From an uncultured Lachnospiraceae bacterium (GTDB taxonomy: Bacteria > Bacillota > Clostridia > Lachnospirales > Lachnospiraceae): DNA of 19,131 nt. Of the stretch, positions 6,806 to 15,007 are shown piece by piece. The notes under the pieces are model-generated. The model was not told the origin of the DNA. It was given only the letters and a program-made list of their open reading frames with translations, and did no database searches. Position numbers and translations under genes: made by a program. The stretch is from the NCBI GenBank assembly GCA_937885345.1, contig CAKZZH010000127.1, positions 1 through 19,131 of the forward strand, read 5' to 3'. Each line of letters begins with the position of its first letter. The stretch's first letter is position 1.

Positions 6806-6840
6806 AGACAGACCGTTCACTATGTGTTCGGTCTGTTTTC
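6806..6840 (+). terminator. Hairpin with short U-tract after glnA-dapL
   Basis: ACAGACCG (6808-6815) pairs with CGGTCTGT (6829-6836) across a 13-base loop, and two further pairs extend the stem. It is followed by TTTTC. This fits a modest intrinsic terminator of the glnA-dapL transcript. It could equally be a 5' stem in the deacetylase mRNA if the TATAAT at 6794 is active. Confidence 0.5.
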
Positions 6841-6869
6841 TGCAAAAGAAGAACCAACGGAGGTGTATT

Positions 6870-7568
6870 ATGTGGACAGAAAACGGTAAAACATATAACA
6901 AAGCGGTGACTTTCAGCTATGATGACGGCATCGAGTCGGATAAGAGGCTTACGCAGATTTTTAATTATTACAAGGTTCGCTGCACTTTTAATCTCAATTC
7001 CGCAATAATCGGTGAGAAGAACTCCTGGCTTCATAAGGATTTTACGGTGAGAAGGATGCAGCTTGAGGATGTGATGAGCACCTACTCGGGCCACGAGATC
7101 GCCTCTCACGGCAGCAGGCATCTTGCGCCTACGGATCTAAGCGATGAGGAACTTACGGCAGAATTCAGGGATGATCTTGATAAACTTGAGAAAATGTTCG
7201 GAGTAAGGCCTGTCGGTATGGCATATGCCTACGGCGCATACAATGACAAGGTTGTGGATTATCTCAAAAACCTCGGCATCCGCTATGCAAGGACGGTAGA
7301 GGAGAGCCTTAACTGCGATATTCAGCAGGACCTTCTGAGATTTAAGCCGACCTGTCATCATAATAACGAGAAGCTGTTTGATATTGCGGATGAATTTCTT
7401 GCTTATGACGGGCCCGATGATAAAGTGTTTTATGTCTGGGGACATTCCTACGAATTCGGTGGCGACGATAACTGGGACCGTATTGAAAAACTTTGCGATA
7501 TGGTTGCCGGACGGGATGATATTTTATATGCAACTAATGCTCAGGCTCTCTTGCATTATGACGCATAA
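6870..7568 (+). CDS. Polysaccharide deacetylase (NodB-domain) family protein, cytoplasmic
   Basis: This 232-residue protein of the carbohydrate esterase 4/NodB fold removes acetyl or related groups from sugars, or acts on small amides in some lineages. Motif 1 is TFSYDDG with D18-D19. Motif 2 is the metal-binding HGSRH with H80 and H84. The motif-3 region is MAYAYGAYND, and WGHSYEF carries H192, a probable catalytic base. There is no signal peptide or membrane segment, so it is not an ordinary secreted peptidoglycan deacetylase, and the substrate is unknown. I chose the ATG at 6870 for GGAGG six bases upstream; an in-frame ATG at 6798 lies in the leader hairpin region. It could be co-transcribed with the signalling genes downstream (70-base gap). 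Confidence 0.85.
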   Translation: MWTENGKTYNKAVTFSYDDGIESDKRLTQIFNYYKVRCTFNLNSAIIGEKNSWLHKDFTVRRMQLEDVMSTYSGHEIASHGSRHLAPTDLSDEELTAEFRDDLDKLEKMFGVRPVGMAYAYGAYNDKVVDYLKNLGIRYARTVEESLNCDIQQDLLRFKPTCHHNNEKLFDIADEFLAYDGPDDKVFYVWGHSYEFGGDDNWDRIEKLCDMVAGRDDILYATNAQALLHYDA

Positions 7569-7579
7569 TTCGGTAAAAT
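7551..7579 (+). promoter_or_regulatory. Candidate promoter of the double-receiver/kinase operon
   Basis: TTGCAT (7551-7556), a 17-base spacer and TAAAAT (7574-7579) overlap the last codons of the deacetylase gene and precede the receiver-protein ATG by about 60 bases. A GGGGT/ACCCC stem (7590-7614) would lie in the leader. Confidence 0.5.
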
Positions 7580-7638
7580 AATGATAATCGGGGTGGTGTC
7601 GACTTTTGAACCCCAGACCTATCAACGGAGGTAACTGC

Positions 7639-8430
7639 ATGCTCCCAGTTGTAGTATTGGTAGATGATTCAAAAGAACAACTTGAGATACATAAGAAGCT
7701 TCTTGAAGACAAATATTCGGTAGTATGTTGTGAATCCGGCCTTCAGGCTATTCTGTATATTGAAGAATCCGCGCCTGCCGTGGTTCTTCTCGATATTGAG
7801 ATGCCGCATATGGACGGGTTTAAGACTTTGGAGAGAATAAGGCAGACCAAGGATCGTATGGGTATTCCGATCATCGGACTTACGGGACAGAATACCAAGA
7901 GCTCAGTACTCAAGTTTATCGCAAGAGGCGGTGACGGGTATCTTATCAAGCCCGTTAAGCCGGATAAACTCATTTCCACCATTGAGAAATTTATCAATCA
8001 TGAGGATATGGTAACTCATGATAAGAATATACTTATTGTCGATGACGATTTGTCATCGCTTAGGATCACACAAGGATATCTTAAGGATCTGTATAATGTA
8101 ACGACTATGTGCTCCGGCGTTCTCGCAATGGAATACCTCAGTAAGCATAAGCCCGATCTTATCATCCTTGATTATAAAATGTCCCCTTATACGGGAATAT
8201 CGCTCTTTAATATGGTGCATAAGATGGACGGTCTTGAAGATGTTCCGATCGTATTTGTTACGGGCGTCAAGGATAAGGATATCATTATGGAATGTACCGT
8301 CCTTCAGCCGGCAGGTATTTTCCTTAAGCCGGTAAGCAAGCTTGAACTTATAACCAAGATAAGAGATATTTTCTCGGAAAGAGCCGCAAAGGCAGAAGAA
8401 AGTATACCTGACGGATGGGGGATGTTCTGA
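7639..8430 (+). CDS. Stand-alone response regulator with two receiver domains
   Basis: The 263 residues are two CheY-like receiver domains in tandem and little else. Domain 1 (about 1-120) has acidic pocket VLVDDS, phospho-acceptor D52 in LLDIEMP, GLTGQN and LIKPVKP. Domain 2 (about 128-250) has LIVDDD, D178 in ILDYKMS, FVTGVKD and FLKPVSK. Both have every residue needed for phosphorylation. No DNA-binding, GGDEF or other output domain is present; the last 15 residues are only a tail. It probably acts as a phosphate relay or sink, or through protein contacts, with the hybrid kinase whose ATG overlaps this stop (TGATG). GGAGG lies seven bases before the ATG at 7639, which I prefer over an in-frame TTG at 7606. 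Confidence 0.9.
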   Translation: MLPVVVLVDDSKEQLEIHKKLLEDKYSVVCCESGLQAILYIEESAPAVVLLDIEMPHMDGFKTLERIRQTKDRMGIPIIGLTGQNTKSSVLKFIARGGDGYLIKPVKPDKLISTIEKFINHEDMVTHDKNILIVDDDLSSLRITQGYLKDLYNVTTMCSGVLAMEYLSKHKPDLIILDYKMSPYTGISLFNMVHKMDGLEDVPIVFVTGVKDKDIIMECTVLQPAGIFLKPVSKLELITKIRDIFSERAAKAEESIPDGWGMF

Positions 8431-11249
8431 TGAACTGGGTTTTAGCTGTTGTAATTTTTGGTACGGTTGTAAGTATGATCACCATTATAATTACAGTTAT
8501 GGAGAAGGTTACCAAATCTTCTCTTATTCTCTTGCTTACATCGGTATGTACCTTCTGTACGATTTTTTCTTATGGATTCGAAATCACTTGCGGAACTAAT
8601 CTTGAAGCGAGCATGATCGCTCTTAAAATAGGCTATGTGTTCAAGATATACAGCATAACCTGTCTTCTTGTATTTATATTCAACTACGCAAGGATCAAGC
8701 TTCCCGCATGGGTAACGACGCTTCTGTTAATTGCCGACACTGTTATTATTGCCGGCGTTATTTCGTATGAACAAAACGGGTTCTTCTACAAATATGTTGA
8801 GCTGGGCTACAATGATATGTACTATTACCCGAATGTACATCCGGGACCGCTTTATTATTTTATGCTGGCTCTGCTGATAGGCTGTGCCATTGCGTATGTA
8901 ATGGTTATGATACATATGTTCAGACTCAGCAAGCGTTCGGAGTTACCCAAGATGATACTCCTTCTGTTTATCGGAATCCTTCCGGTGCTCGGACTTGGAG
9001 CATATATCGCGTTTGACTTAAAGGGCGTGGATATGATACCCATATGCCTGTCATTTTCCAATCTGCTCCTTGCTATCACGATTAAGAAATTCAAACTCTT
9101 TGATGCGGTTGAGGCAGCAAGAGACCTTATCCTTGAGAATACAAGAGAAGGTTTGCTTGTAATCGATAATGATAACAAGATAGTCTATGTTAATGATACA
9201 GCGATCAGCTTTATCCCCGAACTCGCTTACGCGGACAGAGTGGATGAGGATATGATGGTGCTTCTCTTTAATGTGGGTGAGAATGTTCAGAATATCGAAG
9301 GCAAACATATTGAGATCCGTACCTCCAATCTTGAGAGAGAGGGCAATATCCTCGGTCATATGGTGTGGATGTTCGATATGTCCTTTATCAATGATTACAC
9401 CAATCAGATACTTGAACTCAAAGAGGATGCGGAGCGTGCAAATCGCGAGAAATCAATATTCCTTGCGAATATGTCCCATGAGATACGTACTCCTATGAAT
9501 GCCATTATCGGTTTCTCCAACCTGGTTCTTGAAGAGACCAAGGAGAAGAATACGACACATTACATGAATGATATTGTTCGTGCGGGTAACGGACTGCTTC
9601 ACATTATCAATAAGCTTCTTGATATTTCCAAGATAGAATCAGGTAAGCAGGAAATCGTTCATGAACATTACTTTGTAGAGAATCTTCTTAAGGATACGGT
9701 TGCGATCAACAGCGTTAAGGCTTACGAGAAGGGGCTTGAATTCAATGTTGAATTTGATGATGACCTTCCTTATGAACTTATCGGCGATAAGGCCAATATC
9801 CAGGAAATGCTCATCAATATAATCGGTAACTCGGTAAAATACACCAATGAAGGCAGCGTTACTTTGAGTGTGTACTGTGAACCTGTCAGTGCCGCAATGG
9901 TTGATATTGTATTTAAAATCGCCGATACCGGTATCGGTATACAGGAGGATGATCTCCCCAAACTCTTTAAGAAATTCACCAGACTTGACAGAGATATTAA
10001 CCGTAATGTTGAAGGTACGGGACTTGGCCTTGCGATCGTTAAAGCCATTTGCGACCAGATGGACGGAAGGATAGATATATCAAGCCATTACGGCAGAGGT
10101 ACGGTTGTAACACTTTCGATTCCTCAGGAAGCTGTAAGCAACGAGAAGATGAAGGACCATGCTGCTCCGATCGTAGCATCAAGCAAAGGACAGTATACTA
10201 TCTCTTCAACCGCCAAAGTTCTTGTTGTCGATGACAGTGAGGTTAACTTAAGACTTTCGATCGCTATTTTAAGACGATACGGAATCGAAGCAGATTACGC
10301 AGTTAACGGTGATGATGCGATAGAGAGAACCAATTTCAACAATTACGATCTTATTCTTATGGACCACATGATGCCCGGTAAAGACGGCGTGGAGACTTTC
10401 CATTTGATGAAGGATAGGCACACGATCGGCGACTCAACCAAAGTTGTCGTCCTTACTGCCAATGCTGTTACCGGTGTCAGGGAATTCATGATGGCCGAGG
10501 GTTTTGACGGATATCTCACGAAGCCTATAGATACTGCGGAACTTGAACATATGCTGATTGATACTTTACCGGAGGATAAGGTATTCAAACAGCTTCGAAA
10601 TGATCACACCGACCCCGAAGAGATCGATAAAATACTCGATATTCAGGAGATGATGCCGCATTTTGATGTTAAAGAGGGTATCAAGTACACAGGCGGTGAA
10701 CTCGACAATTATCTGGATATCATCAAATTTATGTATAAGAACAGCGACAAGAATCTTCAGTCAATACAGCAATTCTATGATGAGAAGAACTGGGAGGAAT
10801 ACACGATACTTGTTCATGCTCTTAAGAGTTCGATGGCGGGAATGGGCGCCCTTGAACTGTCTGCGCTTGCCAAGAAAATGGAGATGGCAGGCAAGGAATC
10901 CAATATCAATTATATTGAATCCAATCATGATTTCCTTCTGGCGATGTATCGCGTTATCATCTATGAGGCGGGGCTTGCAACCGGACTTATCGGAGAGAGA
11001 GATGTTGCCGAGGTTGATACCAATGAGATTAAGGTTGATATGACCAAGGAAGAGATCCTCGATTTGTTTATGAATATAAGAGGCCTTATTGAGGATTTCC
11101 AACACGACAAAGCACTTTCAATCATTTCCGAGATGGAATCCTTTACTCTCGAACCCGATGTCAGAGAAATGGTCGACAAGCTTCAGAACTATCTTGAAGC
11201 GATCGAACTTAAGGATGCGCTCGATTATATTGATGGCCTGATAAAATAA
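8430..11249 (+). CDS. Hybrid sensor histidine kinase: 7TM-PAS-HisKA-HATPase-REC-Hpt
   Basis: This 939-residue membrane kinase starts with about seven hydrophobic helices (1-220), of the HisKA_7TM sensor type. A PAS-like segment (about 230-320) contains GLLVIDNDNKIVYVND. Next comes a short coiled linker, then HisKA with the phospho-accepting H350 in MSHEIRTPMNAI. The ATPase domain has an N-box with IGNSVKYT, DTGIGI, LFKKFTRL and GTGLGLAIV near 525-533. A receiver domain has D645 in LMDHMMP, and an Hpt domain has H796 in VHALKSS. A further helical stretch of about 65 residues closes the protein. Signal sensed and final output are unknown. The start at 8430 overlaps the upstream stop by one base, implying coupling; an in-frame ATG at 8415 is also possible. 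No clear terminator follows. Confidence 0.92.
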   Translation: MNWVLAVVIFGTVVSMITIIITVMEKVTKSSLILLLTSVCTFCTIFSYGFEITCGTNLEASMIALKIGYVFKIYSITCLLVFIFNYARIKLPAWVTTLLLIADTVIIAGVISYEQNGFFYKYVELGYNDMYYYPNVHPGPLYYFMLALLIGCAIAYVMVMIHMFRLSKRSELPKMILLLFIGILPVLGLGAYIAFDLKGVDMIPICLSFSNLLLAITIKKFKLFDAVEAARDLILENTREGLLVIDNDNKIVYVNDTAISFIPELAYADRVDEDMMVLLFNVGENVQNIEGKHIEIRTSNLEREGNILGHMVWMFDMSFINDYTNQILELKEDAERANREKSIFLANMSHEIRTPMNAIIGFSNLVLEETKEKNTTHYMNDIVRAGNGLLHIINKLLDISKIESGKQEIVHEHYFVENLLKDTVAINSVKAYEKGLEFNVEFDDDLPYELIGDKANIQEMLINIIGNSVKYTNEGSVTLSVYCEPVSAAMVDIVFKIADTGIGIQEDDLPKLFKKFTRLDRDINRNVEGTGLGLAIVKAICDQMDGRIDISSHYGRGTVVTLSIPQEAVSNEKMKDHAAPIVASSKGQYTISSTAKVLVVDDSEVNLRLSIAILRRYGIEADYAVNGDDAIERTNFNNYDLILMDHMMPGKDGVETFHLMKDRHTIGDSTKVVVLTANAVTGVREFMMAEGFDGYLTKPIDTAELEHMLIDTLPEDKVFKQLRNDHTDPEEIDKILDIQEMMPHFDVKEGIKYTGGELDNYLDIIKFMYKNSDKNLQSIQQFYDEKNWEEYTILVHALKSSMAGMGALELSALAKKMEMAGKESNINYIESNHDFLLAMYRVIIYEAGLATGLIGERDVAEVDTNEIKVDMTKEEILDLFMNIRGLIEDFQHDKALSIISEMESFTLEPDVREMVDKLQNYLEAIELKDALDYIDGLIK

Positions 11250-11285
11250 TAAATTGTATTTTTGATATAGAGTTTACATAATGCA

Positions 11286-11324
11286 TAAATTTGTGTTGAT
11301 TTTCGGCTTATAAGGTGGGATAAT
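11286..11324 (+). promoter_or_regulatory. Promoter region of the coiled-coil protein gene
   Basis: TTGATT (11296-11301), a 17-base spacer and GATAAT (11319-11324) form a plausible housekeeping promoter. Overlapping it is TAAA (11286-11289), then 16 bases, then GCTTATAA (11306-11313), which resembles the flagellar sigma-28 pattern TAAA-N15-GCCGATAA but with two mismatches and one extra spacer base. Either would leave a leader of about 95-115 bases. Confidence 0.5.
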
Positions 11325-11425
11325 ATAAGTGTGAAAGCAGATTTGTGTGACTGTGCTTTTTATTTGATTGTTTCGTAATTGTCTGTTTTGTTTAGGGTGT
11401 TTTGATTAATGTAGGAGGTGAGGTC

Positions 11426-12094
11426 ATGGCAATTTCAGCGATTGGCTCGGCAGCGGGTTCATCATATGGATCTTCTAAGTCTGTGTCATCTGTTGATACT
11501 GAGAGTATGTCTCTTCAGACCAAGATTGCCCAGACTCAGCAAAAGATCCGCGATGTCAATTCATCATCTGTTCTCTCACCGGAAGACAAGGACAAAAAGG
11601 AATCACAGCTTAAGGAAGAGCTTGTCCGGTTAAACGAAGAGTATCGCCGGCACAGGCTGGATCTTCAGACTGAGAAACGCCAGGAACTCCTTAAGAGTGA
11701 GGAAAGCGAAGATACAGCCAAAGAAAGCGATACCAAAGAGGACTTGAATGAAGAGGCCGCTAAGACAGCCGATAATAGGGCGAGCGGTAAGGCTATTCTA
11801 TCGGATGATACGGAGATGTTAGCCGCTAAGATGCGCAGTACGGCAGGCCTTGAGAGACAGGCCAGACTTCTTCAGTCGGAGATCAAGGTTGATTCCATGA
11901 GACCGGAAACATCGACAGAGGCTAAGAGCAATGAACTTGATGATATTTACACAAGGCTTTATAAGAATGCAGCTCAGGACTTTATGAATAACAATTCTCA
12001 GGTTGTTAAAAGCTCCGAGGATGGCACTGTTACGGCGAATATTGCGGCAGCATCCGGAATGTTTGCAAATGCGATGGTGGATTTTACATTGTAA
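11426..12094 (+). CDS. Coiled-coil protein of unknown function, possibly FlxA-like
   Basis: The 222-residue protein is hydrophilic and charged. A Ser/Gly/Ala-rich N-terminus (MAISAIGSAAGSSYGSS) is followed by a probable coiled coil (about 30-90, SLQTKIAQTQQKIRD and KKESQLKEELVRLNEEYRR). Then comes an acidic low-complexity stretch and a C-terminal region ending in ASGMFANAMVDFTL. The coiled coil with a 'LSPEDKDKKESQL' spacer resembles small clostridial FlxA-like proteins, but the match is weak and I do not claim a function. There is no signal peptide. The ATG at 11426 has GGAGGTGAG just upstream, which decides it over the ATT/TTG codons before it. It is monocistronic, with its own promoter region and a strong terminator. 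Confidence 0.75.
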   Translation: MAISAIGSAAGSSYGSSKSVSSVDTESMSLQTKIAQTQQKIRDVNSSSVLSPEDKDKKESQLKEELVRLNEEYRRHRLDLQTEKRQELLKSEESEDTAKESDTKEDLNEEAAKTADNRASGKAILSDDTEMLAAKMRSTAGLERQARLLQSEIKVDSMRPETSTEAKSNELDDIYTRLYKNAAQDFMNNNSQVVKSSEDGTVTANIAAASGMFANAMVDFTL

Positions 12095-12144
12095 TTCGGT
12101 AACAAGCTGATCTGAGCCGGCATCGGGTGAAAACAACAGAAAAC

Positions 12145-12186
12145 GGCTTCATAGGAGCATAGGCGCTCTTATGAAGCCTCTTTTTT
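12145..12186 (+). terminator. Intrinsic terminator after the coiled-coil gene
   Basis: GGCTTCATA (12145-12153) pairs with TATGAAGCC (12170-12178), with an inner GAGC/GCTC stem, followed by TCTTTTTT. It also lies just past the stop codon of the convergent CDF gene, so the stem may serve both strands, though the minus-strand U-tract is poorer. Confidence 0.9.
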
Positions 12187-13315
12187 ATATGCTCCAGTCG
12201 GAGTCGAGATTCACAATAACATTGTAGCCTTCAAAAAGTTTCTTTGAAGCCTCCTCAATGCTGTGGTATTCACCGATTCTGTCCTTGGCATCCCAACCGA
12301 TAACGATATCATAGGATATCGTTTTGCTTTCATTGTTGACATAGAAACCGTGAGTCTGAAGAATGTTATCGTAGCCTTTGAGCATCTCGGAAAGCTTCTT
12401 GCGAAGGGCGGTCGATTGCTCATCGTTTCTGGTGGAGTAGACGCTTACGGCATTAATTAAAATATGATTTTCACAATAAACCATCATTTGAATCTTTCTC
12501 GTGAGTTCATCAATCTCAATCGCGGTAAGACTGTCATCCACTTCAACATGGAGCGAACCGTTCAAGGTATCAGGGCCGTAGTTGTGAAGCACGATATCGT
12601 AGGTTCCGAGAACCTCAGGAATCGAGTTGACGGTATTCTTGATGGCGGTAACTGTCTGTGCGTCGGCTCTTTCTCCGAGAATGGAGCTTAAAGTTGAGAT
12701 AAGCTGTTCAACTCCGGCTTTGATAATGATCGCAGATATGATAACACCGAGATAGGCTTCAAGCGAAAGACCGGTTATCATAAAGATGATCGCAGCCACA
12801 AGGGTGGAAGCAGAGATTATGGAATCCATAAGAGCGTCCTGTCCCGAAGCAATAAGCGAGTCGGATCTTACCTTTTTACCGGTGGCTTTAACATAGATGC
12901 CGAGGACGATCTTAACAGCGACGGCAACGCTGATGATTACCAGCGAAAGCGTCGAATACTCGGGAACGCCGGGCTCGAGTATGGCTTTGACCGACTCTGC
13001 CATCGATGTAATACCTGCATAAAGTATGATGAGCGATATTATAACCGCGGTAAGATATTCGATCCGTCCGTATCCGTAAGGGTGCTTTTTGTTAGGTGCC
13101 TTAGCTGCAAGCTTTGTTCCGACGATCGTAATTATTGAAGAGAGCGCATCGCTTAAGTTGTTAACCGCATCGAGTACAACCGCTATCGATCCCGCAATAA
13201 GGCCGATAACTGCCTTAAAGCCCGCAAGTAAGACATTTGCAATAATTCCGATGATACTCGTTTTGACAATAGTGCGACCTCTTGCGGCAGATTCTTCGTC
13301 ATATGATCCGTTCAA
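12185..13315 (-). CDS. Cation diffusion facilitator (CDF) metal exporter
   Basis: This 376-residue CDF-family antiporter exports divalent metal in exchange for protons. Six membrane helices fill about residues 15-215, followed by cytoplasmic domains. Family motifs are VVLDAVNNLSDALSS in helix 2 and HPYGYGRIEYL in the following loop. The transport site reads N52 and D56 in helix 2 and D160 and D164 in helix 5 (QDALMDS). An Asn-Asp-Asp-Asp site, without the His of zinc exporters, is more like manganese or iron exporters, which is an inference. The C-terminal part is longer than in the roughly 300-residue members, with a second alpha-beta segment ending in VIVNLDSDWSI. I chose the TTG start at 13315 because AAAGGAGG sits seven bases upstream; no early ATG exists, and longer readings run through the promoter. 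Confidence 0.9.
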   Translation of the reverse strand: MNGSYDEESAARGRTIVKTSIIGIIANVLLAGFKAVIGLIAGSIAVVLDAVNNLSDALSSIITIVGTKLAAKAPNKKHPYGYGRIEYLTAVIISLIILYAGITSMAESVKAILEPGVPEYSTLSLVIISVAVAVKIVLGIYVKATGKKVRSDSLIASGQDALMDSIISASTLVAAIIFMITGLSLEAYLGVIISAIIIKAGVEQLISTLSSILGERADAQTVTAIKNTVNSIPEVLGTYDIVLHNYGPDTLNGSLHVEVDDSLTAIEIDELTRKIQMMVYCENHILINAVSVYSTRNDEQSTALRKKLSEMLKGYDNILQTHGFYVNNESKTISYDIVIGWDAKDRIGEYHSIEEASKKLFEGYNVIVNLDSDWSI

Positions 13316-13346
13316 GATGCCACCTCCTTTTATAAAATATACATGT

Positions 13347-13378
13347 ATTGTACACCGCAGCCTTGTATCGCACAAGGC
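13347..13378 (-). promoter_or_regulatory. CDF gene promoter with overlapping inverted repeat
   Basis: On the minus strand, TTGTGC (13375-13370), 17 bases and TACAAT (13352-13347) form a promoter about 30 bases from the TTG start. GCCTTGT (13360-13366) and ACAAGGC (13372-13378) form an inverted repeat over the -35 box, well placed for a repressor. Confidence 0.6.
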
Positions 13379-13450
13379 AAAGGCCTGCACATAAGCATAA
13401 AATTTGTGCATTTTATTAAAATTCTTGTTTATTATAAAGCCCAAATAGGG

Positions 13451-13456
13451 TATAAT
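13451..13456 (+). promoter_or_regulatory. -10 box of the EAL-HDOD gene
   Basis: A perfect TATAAT lies 33 bases before the ATG. The -35 is weak: TTTATT at 13428 gives a 17-base spacer, while TTGTTT at 13425 gives 20. Confidence 0.5.
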
Positions 13457-13489
13457 GACTATATATATGAGACTGAAAGGAGAACAATA

Positions 13490-14713
13490 ATGCTCGCAAC
13501 TCTTATACCTTTATTCGATTCCAAGATGGAGGTTAAAGCATATTCAATATTTGCTCAGAAGAAGAATCTTTTTGCCAACCCCAGCCTTCTCGGAACCGGT
13601 AGTCTTGACGGAGCCGCCGAGATAGCAGGCTTCGACATTATCGATAATATGGGACTTGAAACGCTCTCGGACGATAGAGAAGTATTCGTTGAGGTTAACA
13701 ATATCTCTCTTTTCTCTGCGATTGAAGAACAGTGCAAAGCGCCTCATTCCAGAATCGTACTTCTTCTTAATAACACGATTACTCCCGATGATACATATAT
13801 AAATCGAATCAAGGAGCTTAAAGCAAAGGGTTACAAATTCGCGATCCGCAAGCTTCTTATCGAGCAGTTTGAGCCCTATAGACAGGTGCTTATGCTTATG
13901 GACTATATGCTTCTTAATCACAGGAAGATTAAGATGGAAGTTGCAACAAAATATTTTTCACAGATTTATCCCGATATGAAGCTCGTTGCAGTAAATGTCG
14001 ATACTCAGGAGGATTATGACAAGCTTACCGCTGAAGGTCATTATGATCTCTATGAGGGTGAATTCTTCCGAGTTCCCATAGTAAAAGGCGAGACAGAGAT
14101 CGCTCCCTTGAAGGCAACATATATTGAACTTCTTAATATCGTTAATGACTCAGACTTTGAACTTACACAGGCTGCGGATGTGATCGGAAGAGATGCGGCT
14201 CTCGTTATCTCCCTTCTCAAAATGGTTAACCGTATGACTGTTAATTCGGGAATCACTTCCGTAAGACATGCAGCAGCGATGCTCGGTCAGAAGGAACTTA
14301 AGCGCTGGATCAACACCGCAGTAACCAAGGAACTTTGTTCCGACAAGCCAAGCGAGATTACGAGAATGTCTCTCGTTAGAGCTCGTTTTTCCGAGAACCT
14401 TGCAACTATTTTTGAGCTGAACGCTTTCTCTTCGGAACTCTTCCTTATGGGAATGTTCTCAATGCTCGATAAAATGCTCGACAAGCCCATGAGTGAAGCA
14501 CTCGATGCAGTAAAGGTTTCCAAGGACATCTCCGATGCTCTTCTTAAGAAAGAGGGCAAACTTGCTCCTGTATATGAATTCGTTCTTAACTACGAGGATG
14601 CATCATGGCAGGAAGTTTCCAGACTTATGATGCTGTCGGGGATTGATATGGATAATGTCTATTCTGCGTATATTCAGGCTTTGGCATGGTACAAGCAGTT
14701 GTTCGGTGAGTAG
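13490..14713 (+). CDS. EAL-HDOD protein with degenerate EAL domain (YuxH-like)
   Basis: The 407 residues combine an N-terminal EAL-like fold (about 1-195) with a C-terminal HDOD domain (about 200-390). This is the layout of YuxH/CdgJ-like signalling proteins. The EAL domain lacks its signature: where active enzymes have E-x-L the sequence reads VKAYSIFAQKK, and other metal ligands are not recognisable. It therefore probably does not hydrolyse cyclic-di-GMP and may bind partners instead. The HDOD part shows LLNIVNDSDFELTQAADVIGRDAALVISLLKMVN and ITSVRHAAAMLGQKELKRW, as expected. HDOD proteins are tied to motility, stress or signalling control, but no specific role is shown here. The ATG at 13490 has AAAGGAGA at proper spacing. 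It is transcribed divergently from the CDF gene. Confidence 0.87.
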   Translation: MLATLIPLFDSKMEVKAYSIFAQKKNLFANPSLLGTGSLDGAAEIAGFDIIDNMGLETLSDDREVFVEVNNISLFSAIEEQCKAPHSRIVLLLNNTITPDDTYINRIKELKAKGYKFAIRKLLIEQFEPYRQVLMLMDYMLLNHRKIKMEVATKYFSQIYPDMKLVAVNVDTQEDYDKLTAEGHYDLYEGEFFRVPIVKGETEIAPLKATYIELLNIVNDSDFELTQAADVIGRDAALVISLLKMVNRMTVNSGITSVRHAAAMLGQKELKRWINTAVTKELCSDKPSEITRMSLVRARFSENLATIFELNAFSSELFLMGMFSMLDKMLDKPMSEALDAVKVSKDISDALLKKEGKLAPVYEFVLNYEDASWQEVSRLMMLSGIDMDNVYSAYIQALAWYKQLFGE

Positions 14714-14792
14714 GCTTTAAGATAGCAGGGATGTCCGGAAGATAAGGCTAAGGCTATCGAAGATGCGATGACGTATTTTCAAGTGATATGAT

Positions 14793-14844
14793 AAAAAACA
14801 AGAGAGAGGTTACTAAAGTATATGTAACCACTCTCTTGTTTTTT
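14793..14844 (+). terminator. Strong terminator after the EAL-HDOD gene
   Basis: A 20-pair stem is interrupted by a single A-A mismatch: AAAAAACAAGAGAG and GGTTAC on the left, GTAACC and CTCTCTTGTTTTTT on the right, with a 10-base loop. The poly-A/poly-U flanks make it potentially bidirectional. It isolates the heat-shock operon from the gene before it. Confidence 0.93.
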
Positions 14845-14937
14845 AGTGGCTCTTAAATATCCACTTGTTATCCGTACGTATAAGTTTTCCATATTCTTCC
14901 ATTTTTTTAGTCTACACGGAGGACAATAAAATATGTG

Positions 14938-14966
14938 TTGACAAATCCTTCCCATAGTGGTAACTT
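14938..14966 (+). promoter_or_regulatory. Promoter of hrcA-grpE-dnaK
   Basis: TTGACA (14938-14943) with a 17-base spacer leads to TAACTT (14961-14966), a poor -10. The CIRCE element begins 14 bases later, covering the expected transcription start region, as usual for HrcA-controlled promoters. Confidence 0.65.
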
Positions 14967-14980
14967 ATGTTTTAGAAATA

Positions 14981-15007
14981 TTAGCACTCTAAATCATCGA
15001 GTGCTAA
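14981..15007 (+). promoter_or_regulatory. CIRCE operator (HrcA binding site)
   Basis: TTAGCACTC (14981-14989), nine bases, then GAGTGCTAA (14999-15007) is a perfect copy of the CIRCE inverted repeat. HrcA binds it to repress the chaperone operon. Heat shock titrates the GroE chaperonin away and inactivates the repressor. Confidence 0.98.

Noticed and set aside
14730..14790. Possible protein remnant PEDKAKAIEDAMTYF after the EAL-HDOD gene
   Set aside because: Protein-like wording, but only about 20 codons with no start, no site and no family I can recognise; could be chance.
14933..14941. ATG-TGT-TGA mini-ORF after a GGAGG site
   Set aside because: It lies over the -35 box, upstream of the expected transcription start, so it should not be in the mRNA.
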